From an uncultured Lachnospiraceae bacterium (lineage in GTDB: Bacteria > Bacillota > Clostridia > Lachnospirales > Lachnospiraceae), in assembly GCA_947626745.1 (NCBI GenBank), contig CANQTF010000006.1:92585-156584 (forward strand): 64,000 nucleotides of DNA, in the 5' to 3' direction. The notes beneath the pieces were generated by a model that worked only from the letters and a program-made list of their open reading frames with translations, was not told the DNA's origin and ran no database searches. This document shows positions 52,179 to 59,263 of the stretch, one piece after another. Position numbers and translations under genes: made by a program. How positions within the stretch are numbered: position 1 is the stretch's first letter; every line of letters begins with the position of its first letter.

Positions 52179-52668
52179 GTTTATCGGTACCGTCATCTAT
52201 TGTGTTCTCTATGGATCTCACGACCACATAATACCCGTATCCCGCATTGACCTCCACGTAGACCCTGTCGCCCGCCTTGTGGCCGAGAAGCGCCTTCCCA
52301 AGCGGCGACTCCGTGCTGATCAGCCCTTCCAGCGAATTGCCCCGGACCGTCGTCACCAGCTTGTACTTCTCCGTCACCTTGTCCTCCTCGAAGTACACCT
52401 CCACCGTATTGTTCAATCCCACCTCGTCCTCCGCGGACTCGTCGGAGACGATCACGGCCGTCTTGATCATCTTCTCCAGATACCTGATCCTGCTCTCGTT
52501 CTGGTTCTTAAATTTCTTGGCGGCGTGATACTCAAAATTCTCGCTCAGATCCCCGTGCGCCCGCGCGGATTTCACGTCTTCCAGCGCTTCCTTGCGCACC
52601 ACGAGCTTCCTGTACTCGATCTCCTGCTCCATCCGCTCAATATCTTTTTGTGTCAGTTCGTTGTTCAT
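52165..52668 (-). CDS. greA: Transcript cleavage factor GreA
   Basis: A 167-residue GreA-family protein. The N-terminal coiled-coil hairpin carries the acidic tip HGDLSENFEYHAAK (Asp and Glu that hold Mg2+ in the RNA polymerase active site). The C-terminal FKBP-like domain includes TESPLGKALLGHKAGDRVYV. It rescues backtracked RNA polymerase by stimulating cleavage of the nascent RNA. The ATG follows GGAG. It lies 20 bases after the FokI-like nuclease gene, so the restriction genes run directly into it; this suggests insertion of the restriction cassette just upstream of greA. Confidence 0.93.
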   Translation of the reverse strand: MNNELTQKDIERMEQEIEYRKLVVRKEALEDVKSARAHGDLSENFEYHAAKKFKNQNESRIRYLEKMIKTAVIVSDESAEDEVGLNNTVEVYFEEDKVTEKYKLVTTVRGNSLEGLISTESPLGKALLGHKAGDRVYVEVNAGYGYYVVVRSIENTIDDGTDKLRSF

Positions 52669-52688
52669 GGCTGTCTCCGTTCCTATCC

Positions 52689-54503
52689 TTATTTTTCTTC
52701 GCCGCCCAGACCGCTCTGTGAAATTATGATTTCCTCATTTTTCATCAGATGCTTCACATCTTCATACTTAATTTTCTGAGATTTCAACATATCTGCCAGA
52801 TACAGTAGATTCTCCGCCGTAATGCACGCGCCGTCCTCACCTTTATCATGTGCGATCACCTGCAGCTGCTGCTTATATTTCCCCACAAAAAATGACGACA
52901 CAAAGAGATGATTGAAATGTTTGACGCAGTCAGGATAGATTTCCCACCACCTGTTGGGATTGATCGCAGCGTCACGTTTCTGGTTGTCATTGATATACCG
53001 CGACATTTCATCCCGCTGTGTACCCGATATGGAGAAGCCATTTTCATATGCTTTCGTATCAATGAGCAGACCATCCTCTCCATAATACGCCGCCACATCA
53101 GGCTTATTGGAGCCGCCCAGATGCCGCCCGCTGTAACACAGTTCATCCGTCAGCAGCTGCGCCGTAAGCTCCTCGAAATCCGCGCTGTGTCCCGCCTTGC
53201 CCCCGAGAAACGCCAGATCGATCAGTTCATAATACTTGGGGTCGATGTGCGTCACTCTTTCGGCAACCCTCTCCTTGATTGCCGTGATCTCCGTCTTGTC
53301 AACCGGCTCGCTTGGTATTTTTAACCCTTCTACGATATCTTTCATGAGATATCTGCCATGTTTTTCTTCTATGCGCAGCCCGATATTGACAAGCCCCGAA
53401 ATGTCATTTCGGATGACCGCCTCAGACGCTTCTATACCTGCTGTCCGCAAGATCTCCTGTATTTCCTCAAACGATCTTGGCTTTCTTGCAACGGCCTCTA
53501 TGATATGCGCCCGGCGATAACGCAAAAAAGCAACATCCGGAGCGGCTGTCGCAAGCGTTTCATACAGCACCTTCCGAGGGATCTGCGCATGTGAAGAATT
53601 ACCGTAAGAATTGCGCAGCGCATCATAACCAAGCGGCGTGATCTTATACGCCCGCATCTTCTCCAAATGCAGGACCTCCCCCGCAAACTCCGCCGTAACA
53701 TCACTTTGAACAGACTGCACCAAGCCAAGCGCCGCCAGCATGGAACAAGTCATTCTTGCATACTTGTCACACATCTTTTCTTTATTGCATTTGATACGCC
53801 CGCGCTCACCGGCATCAGCGTATTGCAGATACCATAAGAACGGGCCGATACCCAATGAATCAAAGCCCGCCTCGCCTATGAAACCCAACTGCCCGCCTAT
53901 GTCAAATTTGGTGTGCGGCTTCATGTCCTGCGCCAGGATCTGCAGCACGCGGACAGCCGGAGGATACGTCATCATAACAAATGTATAGGCTTGCTTCAAT
54001 TCCTGACCCGCGGAATTTGCCACGACGGAACCCAGCCCGGTCACCGCACAGGTGTCCGTCTCGCCCTCCCAATCCAACAGGCCCAGCGCTATGGCCAATT
54101 TCAGATAACTCTCCGTCGACCAATCGCTCTGATAAGGCTTGTCATATTGTTTTTTCTGCGCCGAGAGCGCAAGCTGGGCAAGCCCTGTGCAGGATTCGTT
54201 CGCCCTGCCGCCTTTTTGGGTTTTTGCTTCCGCCTCCTCCTCGCACAAACCGAATACGCGCATGTTCTCTTCCACTGACATCTGCACACCCGTGCTGCCC
54301 TTCAGCAGCATATAAGGCTGCCGCCCGCCGTTAGCCAGTGCAAGCCGCATCTTCACCCGCAGTTCCCCGTCGATCACGTAGCGCCCGACAAGCTCTTCTG
54401 CCCTTCGGTTTGTCTCCGTACCGGGGATCAATATCTGTATGACGCGTCTCAATGAATCCAGATTTGAGGCATCCTGCGCCCAGCCAAAAGACCTTCTCAC
54501 CAT
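52689..54503 (-). CDS. FokI-like type IIS restriction endonuclease
   Basis: A 604-residue protein resembling FokI over its full length. The N-terminal two thirds match the recognition subdomains (start SFGWAQD resembling FokI TFGWVQN; SYPPAIRIL-like TYPPAVRVL; TKFDIGGQLGFIGEAGF; CDKYARM). The C-terminal third is the cleavage domain: SGRHLGGSNKPD, D469 of the PD motif, IDTKAY with D482 and K484, INPNRWWEIYP and FVSSFFVGKYKQQL. FokI binds GGATG and cuts 9/13 bases away as a transient dimer; the recognition site here is not proven. It follows two methyltransferase genes by 12 bases. The region is more AT-rich than its surroundings, suggesting transfer. Confidence 0.93.
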   Translation of the reverse strand: MVRRSFGWAQDASNLDSLRRVIQILIPGTETNRRAEELVGRYVIDGELRVKMRLALANGGRQPYMLLKGSTGVQMSVEENMRVFGLCEEEAEAKTQKGGRANESCTGLAQLALSAQKKQYDKPYQSDWSTESYLKLAIALGLLDWEGETDTCAVTGLGSVVANSAGQELKQAYTFVMMTYPPAVRVLQILAQDMKPHTKFDIGGQLGFIGEAGFDSLGIGPFLWYLQYADAGERGRIKCNKEKMCDKYARMTCSMLAALGLVQSVQSDVTAEFAGEVLHLEKMRAYKITPLGYDALRNSYGNSSHAQIPRKVLYETLATAAPDVAFLRYRRAHIIEAVARKPRSFEEIQEILRTAGIEASEAVIRNDISGLVNIGLRIEEKHGRYLMKDIVEGLKIPSEPVDKTEITAIKERVAERVTHIDPKYYELIDLAFLGGKAGHSADFEELTAQLLTDELCYSGRHLGGSNKPDVAAYYGEDGLLIDTKAYENGFSISGTQRDEMSRYINDNQKRDAAINPNRWWEIYPDCVKHFNHLFVSSFFVGKYKQQLQVIAHDKGEDGACITAENLLYLADMLKSQKIKYEDVKHLMKNEEIIISQSGLGGEEK

Positions 54504-54515
54504 AATATATCCTCA

Positions 54516-55367
54516 TCAGTAATTGGTTATCAAGATTTCTTTTGTAACATTCCTCTTATTATTGGCGTGATAGTTACAATTATCATAGCTGAAGTTGATG
54601 GCATGCACCGTATATTGATTTTCTGCCGCCCATTCCGCCAGTTTTTCGTTCCTCCGGCCCTTATGTTCAAGCACATTGGAAAGCGCAAAAAAAATCCCTC
54701 TTTCCGACAAGGTATCAAGCAGTACGAAAAGACGCTCGTCATCCTGTTGTGTCCATCCCTTAAATCCGCGTTTCCCGTCATTGTAGGAGCCGCAGCTTAT
54801 CAGATAGGGCGGATCCGCATATACAAAATCCCCCTCATGCAGCACAGAAAAATCAAACTCCGTAAAGTCTTGCGAACTAAACGTGACATTATCGATCCTC
54901 TTTTTGAATTCGACCAGATTCCGCCGCATGGTATCGTTAAAACAGCTTCGATTTTTACCAAACGGATTGTTGTACTCATGCGCCGTGTTAAATCGAAATT
55001 GATAATTAAAGCTATAGCACATCAGTATATACAAGTCCAAAGGCTTTCTCGTCTCATTGTAATATCTTCTAAAGTCCTCATACCCGGCCTTATTATCCTT
55101 GCTTAAGTGCCATCTCTCGATCATGACATCGATGTAATCCAAGATCTCATCCGTAGAGTGATCCTGAAATTCCTTGCAGATGCCAATGACAAAAAAATTG
55201 ATATCGTTGGCATAGATACGCTTGGCCGGCGTGTTGATCGTTACATCACAGCCGCCGCAGAACAGATCGACCATCGTATCGACCGATTGCGGAAAAAATG
55301 ATTGAATATCGCTGATGATACGGTATTTGTTGCCTATGTAGTTAAAAGGTGCTTTTGCGATCGTCAT
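54516..55367 (-). CDS. DNA adenine-N6 methyltransferase, second of two in the FokI-like system
   Basis: A D12-class (Dam-like) methyltransferase of 283 residues. PFNYIGNKYRI opens the SAM-binding domain, DLFCGGCDVT is motif I, and YADPPYLISCGSYND is the catalytic DPPY motif. It resembles the C-terminal half of the fused FokI methylase. Its ATG directly abuts the stop of the first methyltransferase gene (GGAGTTAAATG), so the two are translationally coupled. It should methylate an adenine in one strand of the asymmetric site, protecting host DNA from the nuclease encoded 12 bases downstream. Strand assignment is inferred. Confidence 0.9.
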   Translation of the reverse strand: MTIAKAPFNYIGNKYRIISDIQSFFPQSVDTMVDLFCGGCDVTINTPAKRIYANDINFFVIGICKEFQDHSTDEILDYIDVMIERWHLSKDNKAGYEDFRRYYNETRKPLDLYILMCYSFNYQFRFNTAHEYNNPFGKNRSCFNDTMRRNLVEFKKRIDNVTFSSQDFTEFDFSVLHEGDFVYADPPYLISCGSYNDGKRGFKGWTQQDDERLFVLLDTLSERGIFFALSNVLEHKGRRNEKLAEWAAENQYTVHAINFSYDNCNYHANNKRNVTKEILITNY

Positions 55368-56384
55368 TTAACTCCTCTCCAGAAAATACAGCTGCTCCTT
55401 CAATCCTTTTCGGTTGTTCGGTATTTTATTTTTGTACCTTCTGTATTCGTATTCATACAGCCGGAATGTATTTGGCGCAGCATATTTCTCACAAATACGG
55501 ACCAGCTCTTCGGTCGGAAGCAGCCCTTCGTTGTTGTAGCTGATCAAAAGGTACCTGGCCCTGCATCCGCTTATCAGCTTTTCAAACGCGGCAGCCACCT
55601 TTGCCTTTTTACAAAAGTCCGACTTCTGCTCATCATATTCTCTCATTCCCGTAACGCCGTAAATCTTTGGATAGTCGTAGCGCGCTATCGTCTCTAATAT
55701 ATGATAGTTTGGAAGATATTCACGCGAATTGTACGGCGGATCTGCATATAACAGATCGCATTCCACGGAAAGCATATCCGTATAATTGCGCCAAAACGCC
55801 CTGCTTCGCGCTCCCTCATAGATAGCAGGTTCTTCCAGCACAAGAGGTTTGTAAGTCCGCCTGTCCCAAAACTTCAGATAAGCCGCATACACCCCCGCAA
55901 TATTGGCCACATAGGGAACCGCCTCCAAAAGCGAGGTCAACAGATAATAATAACCTTTCTCATCTATCAGAGCTTTCTCAAACCACTCTTCGATCGTGAG
56001 ACGGATCAAGTCGATTTTCATCGCATTTTCAGGTCTGAAAAACATGCGCGCCGATCCTGCCGGAGAGTAATTACGGTAGATAAAGCATTGTTCTTCCGTA
56101 TAATGAGTGTTTTTAAAGTCAAGATCGTTTAGAATAGCGATCGGATCACCCGGCAGCTCCGAAAAATCCGGCTTTGCGTCAAGCTCTACATGACACTTCT
56201 GCAAGACATAACTAAAGTATAAGAAATCGTTGGAAAGCACCTGATAACCTGCGGTCTTCAAATGGCTTGCGACAACACTGGTCCCCGCGAAAATATCCAT
56301 GACAGTCTGCACATTTTCGGTGCCGGCGCCGATCGCAGCGTCTATTTCATCCAACAAAAGACTTTTTCCACCTATATATCTCAC
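55368..56384 (-). CDS. DNA adenine-N6 methyltransferase, first of two in the FokI-like system
   Basis: A 338-residue methyltransferase. MRYIGGKSLLLDEID and DIFAGTSVVASHLK form the SAM-binding start, SNDFLYFSYVLQK follows, and YADPPYNSREYLPNYH is the catalytic DPPY motif. The N-terminal stretch resembles the N-terminal half of the FokI methylase. It starts with GTG at 56384, with GGAG nine bases upstream, and is the first gene of an M-M-R operon. The low GC content and many rare-looking A/T-ending codons mark the cassette as foreign. It should modify one strand of the asymmetric recognition site. Confidence 0.9.
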   Translation of the reverse strand: MRYIGGKSLLLDEIDAAIGAGTENVQTVMDIFAGTSVVASHLKTAGYQVLSNDFLYFSYVLQKCHVELDAKPDFSELPGDPIAILNDLDFKNTHYTEEQCFIYRNYSPAGSARMFFRPENAMKIDLIRLTIEEWFEKALIDEKGYYYLLTSLLEAVPYVANIAGVYAAYLKFWDRRTYKPLVLEEPAIYEGARSRAFWRNYTDMLSVECDLLYADPPYNSREYLPNYHILETIARYDYPKIYGVTGMREYDEQKSDFCKKAKVAAAFEKLISGCRARYLLISYNNEGLLPTEELVRICEKYAAPNTFRLYEYEYRRYKNKIPNNRKGLKEQLYFLERS

Positions 56385-56405
56385 GAATCCGCTCTCCGCT
56401 AACGT

Positions 56406-56591
56406 TCATCTTATCATAAACGGCGCAAGGCCACAAGACAGCGCAACAATATGATACTTACCTTCATCGTTTTGCCGCATCTCAATGATACATCTTTTAC
56501 TGTCCAATATTCCGGACGCAAAATCCCGTTTTATAAAATACCCATATATCTCTATCTTACGATAGTTTTCACAACTCTTGTGAGCACAGGA
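56406..56591 (-). pseudogene. Possible protein remnant upstream of the methyltransferase operon
   Basis: On the minus strand an open frame of 61 codons runs to a TGA at 56406-56408. It reads protein-like (IYGYFIKRDFASGILDSKRC, then IIEMRQNDEGKYHIVALS), but has no usable ATG or GTG near its beginning and no ribosome binding site. It may be the decayed end of a small gene that came with the restriction cassette. The rest of the 347-base gap up to 56731 holds the promoter of the following regulator and nothing else that I can name. Confidence 0.2.
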
Positions 56592-56663
56592 TCAATCTAC
56601 GATAAAGTATAACACATTGTCTTCGACTCTGGAAGAAGGGAATAAAATGCTTCCGGAAAAAAC

Positions 56664-56693
56664 TTGCATCGCAAATACAAGGCGTGCTATCAT
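56664..56693 (+). promoter_or_regulatory. Sigma-A promoter of the response regulator/kinase genes
   Basis: TTGCAT, 18 bases, TATCAT, about 38 bases before the ATG at 56732. Confidence 0.6.
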
Positions 56694-56731
56694 GAGTTTT
56701 ACTAAGCAACCCAATACGGAAAGGCGCTCAC

Positions 56732-57403
56732 ATGGATACCATACTCATCGTGGAGGACGACCGCTCACTGGCGGAGGGCTTGGCACGCGCCCTCACATCG
56801 CAGCAGACACAAGCGCAAAGCTGTCCCTCCATACAGGACGCAGAGAGACTTCTTGCGAACGCGGCATATGATCTCGTGATACTCGATGTCAATCTGCCTG
56901 ACGGCAGCGGCTTCGATTTCTTAAAGACCGTCAAAAAGAACTATGGCTGCAGCGTTATCCTGCTGACCGCAAACGATCTGGAATCCGATATCGTCACAGG
57001 TCTTGAACAGGGCGCGGACGACTACATCACCAAGCCCTTCAGCCTCGCGATCCTGCGGGCCAGAGTGGGCGCGCAGCTCCGCAAAAGGCAGGAGGCCGCG
57101 CAGATGTCCGCCCGCCCGTACAGGGCCGGCGGCTACGTCTTTGACTTTGAACATATGGAATTTACCCGCGGCGGCGAACCCATAGCGCTCAGCCGGACAG
57201 AGCAGAAGCTGCTCCGCATACTCGTGGAGAACGCCGGCATCACGCTGCGCCGCGACAGGCTTCTTGACGCCGTCTGGAGCGTAGACGCCGAATTTGTAGA
57301 TGAGAACGCTCTGTCTGTCACCGTAAAACGTCTGCGGGACAAGCTGCACGCTGTGGAGCACATTAAGACCGTGTACGGTATCGGATATGTCTGGGAGAAA
57401 TGA
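56732..57403 (+). CDS. OmpR-family response regulator of an ABC-transporter module
   Basis: A 223-residue regulator with a receiver domain (TILIVEDDRS; phosphoacceptor Asp in LVILDVNLPDG; Lys in DDYITKPFS) and a winged-helix domain (LSRTEQKLLRILVENAG, then ENALSVTVKRLRDKL). The ATG follows AAAGG. The kinase gene follows after 45 bases and an ABC transporter operon after that. This order (regulator, short kinase, ATPase, large FtsX-type permease) is typical of BceRS-BceAB-like or VanRS-like modules in Firmicutes that answer antimicrobial peptides. Confidence 0.93.
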   Translation: MDTILIVEDDRSLAEGLARALTSQQTQAQSCPSIQDAERLLANAAYDLVILDVNLPDGSGFDFLKTVKKNYGCSVILLTANDLESDIVTGLEQGADDYITKPFSLAILRARVGAQLRKRQEAAQMSARPYRAGGYVFDFEHMEFTRGGEPIALSRTEQKLLRILVENAGITLRRDRLLDAVWSVDAEFVDENALSVTVKRLRDKLHAVEHIKTVYGIGYVWEK

Positions 57404-57448
57404 TCCCAAACGACCGGACCGATAAGAAGAAACAGAAAGGAAATGCCT

Positions 57449-58369
57449 ATGCCGCCTTACGTTTACGCCGCCGCCGGCTTCGTCTGCGCCGCGGCCGCGC
57501 TTATCATCAGCATCGCTTTGTACCATATCCGTGTGAAAAAGACCTACGCATCTCTGAACGGGCTGTTGGACAGCGCGATCGCAGGCACTCTGACCGAGGA
57601 AGCGTTCGACGAATCCCTTCACTCCGCTCTGGTCAGCAGATTTCACGGCTATCTTACCGCCTCCGAGACGGCGGCCGGACAGGTCCGCGCGGAGCGGGCG
57701 CGGATCAAGGAGATCATCTCCGATATCTCCCACCAGACCAAGACGCCGATCTCCAATATCCTGCTCTACGCCGAGCTTCTGTCGGAACAGCCTCTGCCCG
57801 GCCCCGCCGAAGGGTATGTGCGTGCGCTGACGACGCAGACTTCAAAGCTGCGTTTTCTCATCGAATCCCTCGTCAAAATGTCGAGACTGGAGAGCGATGT
57901 CTTCGTCCTCGCGCCCTGCCCTTCCCCGCTCGCCCCCATGTTCGACAGACTGCAGACGCAGTTTACACTGCCCGCAGAGAGCAAGGGCCTGACCCTTACC
58001 TTTGAGCCGACGGATATCTGCGCCGTCTTCGACGAAAAATGGACGACGGAGGCGATCGGCAACCTTTTGGACAACGCCATAAAGTACACCGAACAGGGCT
58101 GCGTCACAGTGAGCGCCGTGATCTATGAAATGTTCTGCCGCATTCAGGTCGCGGACACGGGAATGGGCATTTCTGAGCAAGAACTGCCCCGCATCTTCTC
58201 CCGCTTCCACCGCTCGCCCGATGTCCGCGATGAGGAAGGGCTCGGCATCGGGCTCTATCTTGCCCGCGAGATCATCGCCAAAGAGGGCGGCTATATCAAA
58301 GCCGAGTCCGTTCCCGGCAGAGGGAGCGTCTTCTCCGTCTATCTTCCGACAAATCTTTCAAAACCGTAA
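57449..58369 (+). CDS. Small membrane histidine kinase of the ABC-transporter module
   Basis: A 306-residue kinase with one N-terminal membrane helix (about 5-27) and almost no extracellular sensor. The H-box is ISDISHQTKTPISNILLYAE, the N-box IGNLLDNAIKYT, and the G-boxes VADTGMGI and GLGIGLYL. Kinases this poor in sensory region usually receive their signal through a partner ABC transporter. I use the ATG at 57449 (AAAGG, 8 bases) rather than the one two codons earlier. It pairs with the response regulator upstream; the ABC genes follow after 138 bases. Confidence 0.9.
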   Translation: MPPYVYAAAGFVCAAAALIISIALYHIRVKKTYASLNGLLDSAIAGTLTEEAFDESLHSALVSRFHGYLTASETAAGQVRAERARIKEIISDISHQTKTPISNILLYAELLSEQPLPGPAEGYVRALTTQTSKLRFLIESLVKMSRLESDVFVLAPCPSPLAPMFDRLQTQFTLPAESKGLTLTFEPTDICAVFDEKWTTEAIGNLLDNAIKYTEQGCVTVSAVIYEMFCRIQVADTGMGISEQELPRIFSRFHRSPDVRDEEGLGIGLYLAREIIAKEGGYIKAESVPGRGSVFSVYLPTNLSKP

Positions 58370-58507
58370 GAATCTTTTTTATCCGCGACAGATTGTGGAA
58401 AGACTCCGGGTGTAGGATAGAGTCTGTAAAGCGGCGGAGCGCGGCCGGACAGGAAAGTTCCGGCTGTCCTCCGGCCCTTCACAATCACCGATAAAGGAGA
58501 ACACCTT

Positions 58508-59263
58508 ATGACTATCTTACAAACTCATGACCTGAAGAAACAATACGGCAGCGGCGAGACCGCGGTGCATGCGCTGGCGGGCATCGATCTGTCCGTGGAA
58601 AAGGGTGAATTTGTCGCCGTGGTAGGCACTTCCGGCAGCGGCAAGAGCACCCTGCTCCACATGCTGGGCGGTCTGGACAGACCCACCTCCGGCAGCGTCA
58701 CCGTGGACGGCAGGGATATCTTTTCCCTAAAGGACGAGGAACTCACTATCTTCCGCAGAAGAAAGATCGGCTTCGTCTTCCAGAACTACAACCTTGTGCC
58801 CGTCCTGAACGTCTATGAGAACATCGTGCTGCCGATCCAGCTGGACGGACGCGCCATCGACAAGGCGCACATCGACTCTATCATCGAGACGCTTGGCTTG
58901 CAGACTAAGCTCTCCAATCTGCCGAACAACCTCTCCGGAGGACAGCAGCAGCGCGTCGCTATCGCCAGAGCGCTGGCGTCCAAGCCCGCGATCATTCTGG
59001 CGGACGAGCCGACGGGCAATCTGGACAGCCGCACCTCGCAGGACGTCCTGAGCCTGATGAAAGTCTCCGGACAGAAGTATGCGCAGACTATCGTGATGAT
59101 CACCCACAACGAAGAGATCGCCCAGCTCGCCGACCGCATCGTGCGCATCGAGGACGGGCGGATCGTGTCGGGCAGACAGACACACACCGCATCGGCGTCC
59201 GGCTCCGTATCCGGCGGACAGACCGCGCGCAGAGCCGGCACGGCCGAAGAAAGGCAGGTGTGA
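58508..59263 (+). CDS. ABC transporter ATPase of the MacB/BceA type
   Basis: A 251-residue ATPase with Walker A GTSGSGKST (about 38-46), Q-loop in VFQNYNLVP, signature LSGGQQQR, Walker B ILADEPTGNLD and the H-loop in MITHNEE. The C-terminus adds a short Ser/Gly/Thr-rich tail not needed by the family. The ATG follows AAAGGAG. The permease gene overlaps its stop (GTGTGA). The 138 bases before it contain a weak promoter (TTGTGG, 17 bases, GATAGA), probably the target of the adjacent response regulator. It should power export or removal of a peptide-like compound. Confidence 0.94.
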   Translation: MTILQTHDLKKQYGSGETAVHALAGIDLSVEKGEFVAVVGTSGSGKSTLLHMLGGLDRPTSGSVTVDGRDIFSLKDEELTIFRRRKIGFVFQNYNLVPVLNVYENIVLPIQLDGRAIDKAHIDSIIETLGLQTKLSNLPNNLSGGQQQRVAIARALASKPAIILADEPTGNLDSRTSQDVLSLMKVSGQKYAQTIVMITHNEEIAQLADRIVRIEDGRIVSGRQTHTASASGSVSGGQTARRAGTAEERQV

